Part shown: positions 1 to 7,486 of the stretch, in pieces | Position numbering within the stretch: position 1 is the first letter of the stretch | How the letters are laid out: each line of letters starts with the position of its first letter | Assembly: GCF_030418125.1 (NCBI RefSeq) | Contig: NZ_JAUHTR010000001.1 | Location: 985,832 to 1,049,831, forward strand | DNA from: Fictibacillus fluitans | GTDB lineage: Bacteria; Bacillota; Bacilli; Bacillales; Fictibacillaceae | Length of the DNA: 64,000 bases | Direction: 5' to 3' | Position numbers and translations under genes: made by a program | The notes under the pieces: model-generated | Seen by the model: the letters and a program-made list of their open reading frames with translations, nothing else | What the model was told of the DNA's origin: nothing | Databases searched by the model: none

Positions 1-41
1 ACCTCATTAAAAGGTGACTGGAAAATTTTTTTTTATTTCCA

Positions 42-71
42 TGCATATTTTCAAAGCAGTAATACAAACTA
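42..71 (+). promoter_or_regulatory. Sigma-G-like promoter of the SASP gene
   Basis: A -35 TGCATA (42-47) lies 17 bp before a -10 CAAACTA (65-71). Forespore sigma-G promoters read about GHATR and CATnHTA, so one core position deviates. The position just upstream of a SASP gene fits. Confidence 0.6.
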
Positions 72-93
72 GTAGTACAAGGAGGTGATACAT

Positions 94-303
94 ATGGCAC
101 GTAACAATAATTCTTCAAACGAATTAGTAGTAGCTGGAGCTCAACAAGCTCTTGACCAAATGAAGTATGAAATCGCTTCTGAATTTGGTGTACAACTTGG
201 ACCAGACACTACTTCTCGCGCTAACGGATCAGTTGGTGGTGAGATCACTAAGCGTCTTGTACAAATGGCTGAACAACAACTTGGTGGCGGATTCCGTCGT
301 TAA
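94..303 (+). CDS. Alpha/beta-type small acid-soluble spore protein
   Basis: A 69-residue SASP that coats and protects DNA in the dormant spore and is digested by the Gpr protease at germination. The sequence carries both family hallmarks: a central EIASEFGV stretch, which contains the Gpr cleavage site, and a C-terminal block with [11 protein letters not shown]. The ATG at 94 is chosen because AAGGAGGTGAT sits just before it; an in-frame GTG at 85 overlaps that ribosome binding site. It is monocistronic, behind a sigma-G-like promoter and in front of a strong terminator. It is close to the SspA/SspB/SspC/SspD group but cannot be assigned to one member. Confidence 0.96.
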   Translation: MARNNNSSNELVVAGAQQALDQMKYEIASEFGVQLGPDTTSRANGSVGGEITKRLVQMAEQQLGGGFRR

Positions 304-320
304 TCTTCAATCTCCTGAGA

Positions 321-349
321 AAGAGTGGGACAAGCTCCCGCTCTTTTTT
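321..349 (+). terminator. Intrinsic terminator after the SASP gene
   Basis: The hairpin pairs AGAGTGGGA with TCCCGCTCT and is followed by a T run. Confidence 0.8.
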
Positions 350-354
350 GCGCG

Positions 355-386
355 CAAAAATAGCCAGGGTTCTTGTATCCCTGGCT
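355..386 (-). terminator. Intrinsic terminator after the thioesterase gene
   Basis: The stem AGCCAGGG/CCCTGGCT (362-386) is followed on the minus strand by a T run, which fits termination of the leftward gene at 459-977. Confidence 0.7.
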
Positions 387-458
387 GGAAAAAGGTAATT
401 ACATTATAACACGATGTACTTCAATTAAAAAAGAAAAGAGTTTCTTCGAAAAAATATT

Positions 459-977
459 TTATTGCTCCCACGGTTTTTGGGTACCAAATTCCTCAGCGAG
501 CCTTTTGCTGTTCTCTCTTCTCTTTCTGCGGTTAACAGCGCGTTCCGCAGCTCCCTGATGAAGCCATATTTCCTCTGCGGATTCAGGAACAGCCTGTGGA
601 ACAGGTGTTGGTTTGCCGTCTTCTCCCAATGCTACAAACGTTAAAAATGAAACTGCACATACTTTTCGTTCTCCGGTAAACAGGTTTTCAGAAATGATTT
701 TAACAAACACTTCCATTGAGGTTTTATGTGTCCATGTGACAAAGGATTCCAAACATACGGAATTCCCCACCCTGATGGGGTGAAGGAAATCCACGGAATC
801 AGTTGATGCGGTAACTACATTGCATCTCGCATGCCGGATGGCTGATATGGCGGCCACATCATCAATATAGGCCATTAATTTCCCTCCGAATAATGTGCCA
901 TGATTATTGGTGTCCGGAGGGAGCACCACACTTGATTTGACCGTTCTGGATTCTCTTGCAAATTTCTCTGTTATCAT
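459..977 (-). CDS. ykhA: Acyl-CoA thioesterase, YkhA-type hotdog fold
   Basis: A 172-residue cytosolic thioesterase that hydrolyses acyl-CoA to free fatty acid and CoA. The N-terminal part holds the hotdog motif: NNHGTLFGGKLMAYID (about residues 24-39), with the conserved Asn, His, Gly and Asp, followed by a single hotdog domain to about residue 125. The C-terminal tail is basic, as in bacterial YkhA/BACH-like proteins. The start at 977 is preceded by AGGAGTG. The gene is alone between two terminators. The physiological substrate is unknown; a housekeeping role in acyl-CoA turnover is likely. Confidence 0.9.
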   Translation of the reverse strand: MITEKFARESRTVKSSVVLPPDTNNHGTLFGGKLMAYIDDVAAISAIRHARCNVVTASTDSVDFLHPIRVGNSVCLESFVTWTHKTSMEVFVKIISENLFTGERKVCAVSFLTFVALGEDGKPTPVPQAVPESAEEIWLHQGAAERAVNRRKRRENSKRLAEEFGTQKPWEQ

Positions 978-1011
978 GCTTATATATCACACTCCTATAA
1001 TACATTATATG

Positions 1012-1042
1012 AAAAAAACCTTTGCATAAGGCAAAGGTTTTT
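1012..1042. terminator. Bidirectional-looking terminator
   Basis: CCTTTG/CAAAGG is flanked by an A run on one side and a T run on the other. It ends the leftward 6-phosphogluconate dehydrogenase gene. Confidence 0.75.
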
Positions 1043-1050
1043 TAAATGAT

Positions 1051-1947
1051 TTACTTTTTGACGACAGCGTGCCCGCCAAATTCATTGCGGAGGGCTGCTA
1101 CTACCTTTCCATGGAACGTATCGTCTTCAAGTGAGCGGAACCTCATAAACTGGGACAGGGCAATGACAGGAGCCGTGGCCTGGTAATCCAGAGCCGCTTC
1201 AATCGTCCAAATTCCTTCCCCGGATGAATGCATGACGCCCCGGATGTCTTCAAGCTTTGGCTGTTTGGAAAATGCGTTCTCCATAAGCTCCATTAGCCAG
1301 GAACGAATGACCGAACCGTTATTCCATACTTTCGCAACCGCTTCGTAATCATAGTCAAAATCACTTTTATCCAGGATTTCAAAACCTTCAGCGATTGCCT
1401 GCATCATGCCATATTCAATTCCGTTGTGGACCATTTTCAAAAAGTGTCCGCTTCCCGCTTTTCCGGTCTTCATAAATCCATTTTCGATGGATATTTTTTC
1501 ATAAAGGGGAGCGATGTACTCCACGGCTTCCTCATCTCCGCCAACCATGACGCAAACCCCGTGGCGCGCACCTTCTGTTCCGCCGCTCGTTCCGCAATCC
1601 ACCAGGTGAATTCCCTTTTCCTTCAGTTCCTCATATCTTCTCAATGTATCCTTGTATTTTGAATTGCCAGCATCAACGATGATATCTCCTGAATCCAAAT
1701 AAGGTACAATTTCTGCTATGACACTGTCTACTGCCGGCCCGGCAGGAACAAGCAGAATGATCGCTCTCCGGCCTGTAAAACTTTTAGTCAAATCTTCCAG
1801 GGAATGAGCTCCAATCGCCCCATGAGAAGATATTTTATCAACGGTTTCCTTATTCGTATCAAAAGCGATCACTTTAAAATCATGATCCAGCATATTTTGG
1901 GCAATGTTAAAACCCATTTTACCCAAACCAACGAGACCGATTTCCAT
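1051..1947 (-). CDS. gnd: 6-phosphogluconate dehydrogenase, short decarboxylating type
   Basis: A 298-residue enzyme predicted to oxidatively decarboxylate 6-phosphogluconate to ribulose 5-phosphate. The N-terminal Rossmann motif is GLVGLGKMG (residues 4-12). The substrate loop IVDAGNSKY lies near residue 91 and the catalytic region GSGHFLKMVHNGIEYG near 166-181, with the conserved Lys and Asn. The length matches the short YqeC-like family rather than the ~470-residue classical GndA/GntZ type; short members usually prefer NAD. SD AGGAAGTG precedes the ATG. It is monocistronic with no sugar-transport neighbours, so its pathway role (pentose phosphate or gluconate catabolism) is not settled by context. 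Confidence 0.92.
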   Translation of the reverse strand: MEIGLVGLGKMGFNIAQNMLDHDFKVIAFDTNKETVDKISSHGAIGAHSLEDLTKSFTGRRAIILLVPAGPAVDSVIAEIVPYLDSGDIIVDAGNSKYKDTLRRYEELKEKGIHLVDCGTSGGTEGARHGVCVMVGGDEEAVEYIAPLYEKISIENGFMKTGKAGSGHFLKMVHNGIEYGMMQAIAEGFEILDKSDFDYDYEAVAKVWNNGSVIRSWLMELMENAFSKQPKLEDIRGVMHSSGEGIWTIEAALDYQATAPVIALSQFMRFRSLEDDTFHGKVVAALRNEFGGHAVVKK

Positions 1948-2030
1948 TTACATCACTTCCTCTGTGTTCTTTGTCTTTCCTACTCCACTAGTTATTCCAC
2001 AAAAGGATAAGCTTTAACCTGAATTTAAAC

Positions 2031-2059
2031 GAATGATTCCTTTCAGGTTGGTCACGATA
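2031..2059 (+). promoter_or_regulatory. Sigma-G-like promoter of sspL
   Basis: GAATG (2031-2035), a 17-bp spacer, then CACGATA (2053-2059). One -10 position differs from CATnHTA. It lies about 20 bp before the sspL start. Confidence 0.5.
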
Positions 2060-2077
2060 ATAATGGGAGGTGATCTC

Positions 2078-2215
2078 ATGACGAAGAAAAGCAGCGGAAA
2101 AGGGCGGGCAGCAACAGGAGTTACGCCTCAAGGAACAAGTGAAGATGCAGAATTCGCTCAAGAGCCGAAAACAGAACTTGAGAACCGGGCAAAAAAAAGC
2201 AATACGAAACGCTAA
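2078..2215 (+). CDS. sspL: Small acid-soluble spore protein L
   Basis: A 45-residue, very basic and hydrophilic protein. It matches B. subtilis SspL closely as I remember it: a central GVTPQG motif and a C-terminal block PKTELENRAKKSNTKR. SspL is a minor forespore protein whose role in the spore is poorly defined. The ATG at 2078 is chosen because GGGAGGTGAT lies directly upstream; an upstream in-frame ATG at 2033 would place a hydrophobic stretch on the protein and has no good SD. No clear terminator follows; 2216-2444 shows nothing else I can identify. Confidence 0.85.
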   Translation: MTKKSSGKGRAATGVTPQGTSEDAEFAQEPKTELENRAKKSNTKR

Positions 2216-2444
2216 TTCAGCCTGAGCTTTATGGACAACTGCTTATGCTCCCCAGATCGGGTTAACGGAGCTGATATACAGGTGTAAATCCTTCTGATCG
2301 AATGGATCAATCACATAAAAAATGGACTAAATCCCCCGAGTCTATGAAACGATTATTGCCGCTCCGAAACTTTGAAAGTGATTTTACTCATAAAAGTTGC
2401 GAAAAAGGAGTATAATGTAAGTATTACACTTAAGGGGGATACCC

Positions 2445-2630
2445 ATGGCCTTTTTTTCCAAAAACCCGATCGAACCAGTTCCTGATGTAGAAACTAAAGT
2501 TTGGGCATGTGAAAATGAAGAGTGCTCATGCTGGATGAGAGCTGATTACTCACTTCAAGAAACACCTGCCTGCCCGATTTGCAAGTCGAAAATGACTCAG
2601 GAAATCCGCATGCTCCCAGAGCTGAAATAA
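2445..2630 (+). CDS. ydjO: Cold-inducible protein YdjO family, zinc-ribbon-like
   Basis: A 61-residue protein with two cysteine pairs, CENEECSCW (from about residue 22) and CPICK (from about 43), which looks like a small zinc ribbon. It resembles B. subtilis YdjO, annotated as cold-inducible; its molecular function is unknown. AAGGGGG precedes the ATG, and a TATAAT -10 lies at 2411-2416 without a good -35. It is followed by a long perfect terminator. Confidence 0.8.
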   Translation: MAFFSKNPIEPVPDVETKVWACENEECSCWMRADYSLQETPACPICKSKMTQEIRMLPELK

Positions 2631-2638
2631 AGAGACGG

Positions 2639-2684
2639 GGACCATACGCCGCACACTGTGCGAGAGGCGTATGGTCCTTTTCTT
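2639..2684 (+). terminator. Intrinsic terminator after ydjO
   Basis: A 12-bp stem GGACCATACGCC/GGCGTATGGTCC, with an inner GCAC/GTGC stem, is followed by TTTTCTT. Confidence 0.85.
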
Positions 2685-2696
2685 GTGATGTGAAAG

Positions 2697-2722
2697 GTTT
2701 ACCATTATTTCAGGCTGGGTAT
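2697..2722 (+). promoter_or_regulatory. Sigma-B-like general stress promoter
   Basis: GTTTAC (2697-2702), a 14-bp spacer and GGGTAT (2717-2722) match the B. subtilis sigma-B consensus at all but one core position. It sits 30 bp before the YtxH-family gene, whose relatives belong to the sigma-B regulon. Confidence 0.75.
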
Positions 2723-2752
2723 AGAAAAACTATGAAAAGGAGGAGTTCGACA

Positions 2753-3169
2753 ATGAACAATGAATACACAAACACAACTACAACTAATAACAGCAAAGAA
2801 AAGTCCAGGTTTACCACAGGTGTTCTTGTTGGTGGCTTGGTAGGAGCCGCAACTGCTCTTTTATTAACGCCTAAAACCGGCAAAGACATGCGTGCTGGAC
2901 TATCCAGCCAAACTTCAAATTTAAAAGAAAAAACCATGCAAATGAAAGACCAGGCCAAGCTCCAAACCCAATTGGGAACAATGGCCGGAAGAGAAAAAGC
3001 TTCCAATATGATGGGTACGGTGAAGGACAAGGCGAGCCAGGTAACTTCACAGGCGAAGGATAAAGTGAGCTCCATGAAAAACAAGAAAAACAATAACACG
3101 CCTACAGTTGAATCAGAGCCAGGTCTTCCACCATCTCCGGAATCGTCCAAAACGACTCTTGGTGAATAA
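2753..3169 (+). CDS. ytxH: YtxH-domain general stress protein
   Basis: A 138-residue protein with a Thr/Asn-rich N-terminus and one glycine-rich membrane segment at about residues 21-39 (GVLVGGLVGAATALLLTP). It is followed by PKTGKDMR, the hallmark that follows the membrane anchor in YtxH proteins. A long Lys/Gln/Ser-rich helical tail with repeated K-x-K-A-S-Q units follows, then a Pro/Ser end. The start at 2753 is favoured by AAAAGGAGG 10-18 bp upstream; an in-frame ATG at 2732 overlaps that SD. The function is unknown beyond general stress association. Confidence 0.8.
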   Translation: MNNEYTNTTTTNNSKEKSRFTTGVLVGGLVGAATALLLTPKTGKDMRAGLSSQTSNLKEKTMQMKDQAKLQTQLGTMAGREKASNMMGTVKDKASQVTSQAKDKVSSMKNKKNNNTPTVESEPGLPPSPESSKTTLGE

Positions 3170-3170
3170 A

Positions 3171-3206
3171 AAGAAACGAGCCTTTTAAAGGCTCGTTTCT
3201 TTTTTG
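3171..3206. terminator. Convergent bidirectional terminator
   Basis: AAGAAACGAGCCTTT pairs with AAAGGCTCGTTTCTT, with an A run before and a T run after. It ends ytxH and the leftward sugar operon. Confidence 0.85.
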
Positions 3207-3207
3207 T

Positions 3208-4176
3208 TTACACCCACCACATCTCTGCAGGCGTCTCTTCGATCATCACATCATTCAAATTCTTAACTGCACGTGCAAACCCTTCATTGATGCTCATGAG
3301 CGGATCCTCATGCTCAATACTGACCACATAATCGTAGCCATAAGTCCGTAATGCACTGATCATGTCCGACCATTCCTGGACACTGTGGCCGCAGCCTACA
3401 GAACGGAAGCTCCATGCTCTTGACCTTACTTCTCCATACGGCTGCATATCCGTCAAACCATACATGTTAATGTTGTCCTGGTCGATATACGTATCCTTTG
3501 CATGGAAATGGTGAATGGCATCTGCTTTGCCAAGAATCTTAATCGCTGCCACAGGGTCAATTCCCTGCCACCATAAATGGCTCGGGTCAAGATTGGCACC
3601 AACAGCGTCACAGGTTTCTTCACGCAATTTCAAAAGTGTGTACGGCGTATGTACCAGGAAACCGCCATGCAGTTCCAAGCCGATTTTCACATTCTTGTTT
3701 TTGGCATATTGGCCCCACTCCCGCCAGTAAGGGATTAATTTTTCTTCCCATTGCCATTTCAACACATCGCCATATTCGTTCGGCCATGGTGTAACCGGCC
3801 AGTTTGGATATTTGGCGCCTTCATGGTCCCCGGGCACGCCCGAAAAGCAGTTAACAACCGGAATTCCAAGCAAGCTCGCCAAATCTACTGTTTTTACAAA
3901 GGTATCATGTGAAACACGTGCAAACTCCTGGTCTGGAGAAAGAGGATTCCCGTGGCAGCTCAAGGCGCTGATCATCAAATCCCTTGATTCTACTTGATGA
4001 AGAAAATCTTTTCTTTTCTCTTCACTGTCCAAAAGTTCATCCAGGTTGCAGTGAGCGTTTCCCGGGTAATTACCCGTTCCGATTTCAACCGCTTTTACTC
4101 CCTCTTTTTTCACATGATCCAACATTTGTTCAAAAGACATATCAGAAAACAATACCGTGAATACACCTAACTTCAT
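3208..4176 (-). CDS. Sugar phosphate isomerase/epimerase-like TIM-barrel protein
   Basis: A 322-residue AP-endonuclease-2/xylose-isomerase-like TIM barrel. Metal-ligand candidates are E at IGLELHGG (about residue 167), D/H in NLDPSHLWW (about 198), H in HHFHAKD (about 225) and E in SIEHEDP near the C-terminus. Members isomerise or epimerise sugars, or cleave 3-keto-glycosides. It is the last gene of a leftward operon; its ATG touches the final base of the upstream oxidoreductase gene, so translation is probably coupled. With two Gfo/Idh oxidoreductases and a ThuA-like protein, a role in an oxidise-then-cleave route for a glycoside or inositol-like polyol is plausible, but the substrate cannot be read from sequence. 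Confidence 0.85.
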   Translation of the reverse strand: MKLGVFTVLFSDMSFEQMLDHVKKEGVKAVEIGTGNYPGNAHCNLDELLDSEEKRKDFLHQVESRDLMISALSCHGNPLSPDQEFARVSHDTFVKTVDLASLLGIPVVNCFSGVPGDHEGAKYPNWPVTPWPNEYGDVLKWQWEEKLIPYWREWGQYAKNKNVKIGLELHGGFLVHTPYTLLKLREETCDAVGANLDPSHLWWQGIDPVAAIKILGKADAIHHFHAKDTYIDQDNINMYGLTDMQPYGEVRSRAWSFRSVGCGHSVQEWSDMISALRTYGYDYVVSIEHEDPLMSINEGFARAVKNLNDVMIEETPAEMWWV

Positions 4177-5237
4177 TACTTCTCCACTTCCCTTCGCTCA
4201 TTTAATTTCACACTGCTTCTGCTTAAACTGCTTTCATAAATGGCTTCAATCAGCATTGACACTCTTCTTGCTTCTTCAGGCTTTACTACCTGCTCAGCAA
4301 GCCCGAGACAGCTGTCAATAAAATTCTCGGCCTGCGGATTTCCCGGATTATCGTCTCCCGGGATAAAAGCGGCTTCTGAATTGAGCAGCAGCCCATGCTT
4401 TGCCTGATTCAGATGAAAAGGAAAAACATCAAGTCCGCCCTTTTCACCGGAAATGCTCACATTCTCCAGGTCTTCTTTAATATTGGCCGACCAGGAAGTT
4501 TCCAATAATAGAGAGGCGCCATTTTCAAACCGGACATAGCCTGTTACATGGTCATCCACCTCAAAGGTGGTATGGTCAAAATCTCCCCATAAATTGACTT
4601 GATCAGGAGTACGGCTCAGCAAATTGTACTGAGACCCCATTACTTCCACCGGAACTGAATCTCCCATCAGCCAGAGTGCCAAATCCAGCAGATGACAGCC
4701 GTAATCAATTAAGCTTCCTCCGCCCTGCAGTTCCTTGTTGGTAAATACACCCCAACCCGGAACCTTTCGCCGCCTTAAGCCCTGTGCCCTGATGACCAGC
4801 GGCTCGCCAATTTCACCTTCGAGCATGACTTTCTTTGCTGCCTGGGCATTTTTCATAAAACGGTAATGATACCCGATGGACAGCACTTTCCCGGAATCTT
4901 CGGCTGCTTTAATCATCTCATCGCATTCCTTGGTGGAAAGAGCCATCGGCTTTTCACAAAATACGTGAACTCCTGCCTTAAGCGCTGCCACAGAGATTTC
5001 TGAGTGGAATTTATTCGGTGTGGAAATAAATACAGCATCCACATTCTCCAGAAGATCATGATAATTTTCATAGACTCCAGGAATATTATAAGTTTCTGCG
5101 ATTTGCTGTGCACGGTGATGATTTACATCACTAACACCTGTAATTACTGCTTTCTCGGCCAATTTGCGCACAGCCGGGATATGCCGCGATTCCGCAATCC
5201 CGCCGACTCCGATAAAACCGATTTTCAGCATATTCAC
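4176..5237 (-). CDS. Gfo/Idh/MocA family oxidoreductase (second in operon)
   Basis: A 353-residue NAD(P)-dependent sugar or polyol dehydrogenase. The N-terminal Rossmann motif is GFIGVGGIAESRH (about residues 7-19), followed by the family signature CEKPMAL (about 93-99) and the catalytic-region Asp/His block YGCHLLDLALWLMG (about 179-192). The start is probably the GTG at 5237, which overlaps the TGA of the upstream gene (GTGA) and has GGGG seven bases upstream; an ATG at 5231 is the alternative. It differs clearly from the upstream paralogue, so the two probably act on different positions or substrates. Confidence 0.9.
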   Translation of the reverse strand: MNMLKIGFIGVGGIAESRHIPAVRKLAEKAVITGVSDVNHHRAQQIAETYNIPGVYENYHDLLENVDAVFISTPNKFHSEISVAALKAGVHVFCEKPMALSTKECDEMIKAAEDSGKVLSIGYHYRFMKNAQAAKKVMLEGEIGEPLVIRAQGLRRRKVPGWGVFTNKELQGGGSLIDYGCHLLDLALWLMGDSVPVEVMGSQYNLLSRTPDQVNLWGDFDHTTFEVDDHVTGYVRFENGASLLLETSWSANIKEDLENVSISGEKGGLDVFPFHLNQAKHGLLLNSEAAFIPGDDNPGNPQAENFIDSCLGLAEQVVKPEEARRVSMLIEAIYESSLSRSSVKLNERREVEK

Positions 5238-6271
5238 GCAAGTACCCCATTTGCGAGGCTTACATTCTTTTTGGTTTCGCTTGCTTTTAATGCGGCAATA
5301 ATAACGGCAAGTGAGCGTTTACCTTCTTCCCCGGATACAGCTGGCACCTCGTCATTGATAATGCATTCTGCAAACTTAGAGATAACCCTGGAATCACTTT
5401 GTCCGCCGGAATCGTTCGTCTGGATTTGTCCCAGAGAGTAATTAACCACAGAACCATCCCTGTACTGGGCAACCAAAGAATATTCAGGACTTTCTTCCAT
5501 ACGGAGAATTCCTTTTTCACCATAAATGATAGTGGAATTATCTTCTTTGGCTGTATAGGACCAGCTTGCTGCAAGTGTGCCAATGATGCCGCTTTGCGTT
5601 TTTAATACACAGACTGCGGTATCATCAACGGTGGCATTTTCTTTTGAAGACGTTTCCACAAAAGCAGCAACTTCTTCAATTTCTTCTCCCAGAAGGAAGC
5701 GCAGCAGATCGGTTTTATGAACCCCAAGGTCTCCCATTGCTCCAATGAAGGCCTGTTCTTTTTTAAAGAACCAGCTGTTCGTTCCATCTGCACTCCATGT
5801 TTCTGGTCCGGGATGGCCGAACGCCGTTCTGAAGCTGTAGATTTTCCCAAGCCCGCCTTTTTCAATAATTTCGCGCGCTTTTTCGTGTGAGCTTACAAAC
5901 CGCTGGTTGTGGGCAATCATTAATTTTTTGCCGCTTTTTTCACTGGCAAGAATCATTTGCTCCGCTTCTTCAAGAGAAGTCGCCATCGGTTTTTCACATA
6001 ATACATGCTTTCCGCTGTTAAGGGCCGCAATGGTAATCGGTGCATGCAGATAATTCGGGGTACATACGCTGACCGCATCAATTTCCGGGTCCTGTAAGAG
6101 CTCCTCAAAGGAGTAATAAGCCTTTGCTCCATGTTCCTTGGCGATTTGATCGGCGCGGAGCTGATTGATATCGCATACTGCGGCTATTTCTGTCTCAGGA
6201 TTTTGCTGGTACTCGGGCAAGTGTCTGTGCTGGGCAATACTGCCGCATCCAATAACTCCTACTTTAATCAT
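5234..6271 (-). CDS. Gfo/Idh/MocA family oxidoreductase (first in operon)
   Basis: A 345-residue paralogue of the next gene. It has GVIGCGSIAQHRH at the N-terminus, the CEKPMAT signature, and the Asp/His block GDLGVHKTDLLRFLLG. It is predicted to oxidise or reduce a sugar hydroxyl with NAD(P), the proton relay being the Lys of EKP and the His/Asp pair. The ATG at 6271 is preferred over a GTG at 6283 that sits directly against the AGGAG sequence; the distance of SD to ATG is slightly long (12 bp). It lies 23 bp after the ThuA-like gene and is translationally coupled to the following gene. Confidence 0.9.
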   Translation of the reverse strand: MIKVGVIGCGSIAQHRHLPEYQQNPETEIAAVCDINQLRADQIAKEHGAKAYYSFEELLQDPEIDAVSVCTPNYLHAPITIAALNSGKHVLCEKPMATSLEEAEQMILASEKSGKKLMIAHNQRFVSSHEKAREIIEKGGLGKIYSFRTAFGHPGPETWSADGTNSWFFKKEQAFIGAMGDLGVHKTDLLRFLLGEEIEEVAAFVETSSKENATVDDTAVCVLKTQSGIIGTLAASWSYTAKEDNSTIIYGEKGILRMEESPEYSLVAQYRDGSVVNYSLGQIQTNDSGGQSDSRVISKFAECIINDEVPAVSGEEGKRSLAVIIAALKASETKKNVSLANGVLA

Positions 6272-6294
6272 TACTGTATTCACTCCTTGTTTAA

Positions 6295-7014
6295 TTACTT
6301 TGTGCCAATAGCTTCAAGAGGCTTGGCATTCCCGTATACTGGCTTTGCACTTGCTGAAGGCTGTGCCCACTGGACAGCATTGACAATAACCTGCTGAATT
6401 TCCTTGTTGTGATACGTCGGATAAGTTTCATGTCCAGGACGGAAGTAAAAGATTTTACCCTGTCCGCGCTTGTAGGAGCAGCCGCTGCGGAATACTTCCC
6501 CGCCTTCAAACCAGCTGACAAAAACAAGTTCATCCGGAGCTGGAATATCAAAATGTTCTCCGTACATTTCTTCTTTTGGCAGTTCAATATATTGACCGAT
6601 GTTGGCTGCAATCGGATGAGATGGATCGACTACCCAAAGACGTTCCTTTTCATCTGCTTCACGCCATTTAAGGTCGCAGGAAGTGCCCATTAATTTCTTG
6701 AAAATTTTAGAGAAGTGTCCCGAATGAAGAACAACAAGTCCCATACCATTAAGCACCCTTTGCTGCACCCGCTCCACTACTTCATCGGATACTTCATCAT
6801 GGGCGATATGGCCCCACCAAATAAGAACATCGGTATTGTCGAGAACCTCCTGGCTCAAGCCATGCTCTTCTTCATCCAGTGTAGCTGTTCCTGCTTTAAT
6901 ACCCTCGTTTTCTAGAAATTGCTGAATGGCTCCATGAATGCCATCCGGGTACACCTCGCGTACTGCCGGATTCTTTTTTTCATGACGGTTTTCGTTCCAA
7001 ATGGTTACCTTCAT
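6295..7014 (-). CDS. ThuA-like domain protein (trehalose utilisation family)
   Basis: A 239-residue protein of the ThuA/glutamine-amidotransferase-like fold. Visible elements are [11 protein letters not shown] at the N-terminus, the strand [33 protein letters not shown], and the C-terminal [20 protein letters not shown] block typical of ThuA. ThuA with ThuB (a Gfo/Idh enzyme) handles 3-keto-trehalose or related disaccharides in rhizobia, which matches the company of two Gfo/Idh genes here. It is first gene of the operon, with AAAGGAGTG before the ATG and two operator palindromes upstream. The precise sugar is unknown. Confidence 0.85.
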   Translation of the reverse strand: MKVTIWNENRHEKKNPAVREVYPDGIHGAIQQFLENEGIKAGTATLDEEEHGLSQEVLDNTDVLIWWGHIAHDEVSDEVVERVQQRVLNGMGLVVLHSGHFSKIFKKLMGTSCDLKWREADEKERLWVVDPSHPIAANIGQYIELPKEEMYGEHFDIPAPDELVFVSWFEGGEVFRSGCSYKRGQGKIFYFRPGHETYPTYHNKEIQQVIVNAVQWAQPSASAKPVYGNAKPLEAIGTK

Positions 7015-7061
7015 TAGTTACACTCCTTTAATGTATGTAGAAATCCTGTTCTTCCAAGAGA

Positions 7062-7108
7062 GTAAACGTTTACGTAATTTACAAAGAAAATTCAATGAAA
7101 ACGTTTAC
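7062..7108 (-). promoter_or_regulatory. Two LacI/CcpA-type operators upstream of the sugar operon
   Basis: GTAAACGTTTAC (7062-7073) is a perfect palindrome and GAAAACGTTTAC (7097-7108) nearly so; their centres are 35 bp apart. The second, read as TGAAAACGTTTACC, fits the cre consensus at all but the last position. They probably bind CcpA or a dedicated LacI-family repressor encoded elsewhere, since no regulator gene is adjacent. Confidence 0.65.
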
Positions 7109-7221
7109 CTATATTTTAATGTAGATTGTGTTTTTGTCAATTACTAAAATAAAAAAAGGTTTTAAAAATCCTGAAAAGGCTATTACTACAAGTACAGACA
7201 AAAAAAAGGAGAGATTTTCAT

Positions 7222-7449
7222 ATGGATAATGATAAAAAGCAAGATAAATTGCTGAACCGTAATGACAGAAATGATGCCTTTGAAAAAAGTCAGAAAAAAC
7301 AACTGGAACGAGATCAGCTCGTCATGCCTGCTGACGATCTCCCTCTCGAAGATATAGAAGATGAAAATGCAGAAGAAAGAAATAAGGAAGAAACGAAAAG
7401 CACTTCATCTTCCGAAAAAAATCTTAATCCCGCGGAAGGAAAGCGATAA
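7222..7449 (+). CDS. Hypothetical small hydrophilic protein
   Basis: A 75-residue, highly charged protein rich in Asp, Glu, Lys and Asn, without hydrophobic segments, Cys or recognised motifs; probably unstructured. The SD AAAAAGGAGAG before the ATG and an own terminator support a real gene. Similar small acidic-basic proteins are common in spore formers, but I do not recognise a family. Confidence 0.65.
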   Translation: MDNDKKQDKLLNRNDRNDAFEKSQKKQLERDQLVMPADDLPLEDIEDENAEERNKEETKSTSSSEKNLNPAEGKR

Positions 7450-7451
7450 CG

Positions 7452-7483
7452 AAAAACTGGTGCCATGTGGCACCGGTTTTTTT
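7452..7483. terminator. Convergent bidirectional terminator
   Basis: ACTGGTGCC/GGCACCGGT lies between an A run and a T run, serving the small gene on the left and the leftward MFS gene. Confidence 0.85.
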
Positions 7484-7486
7484 ATC

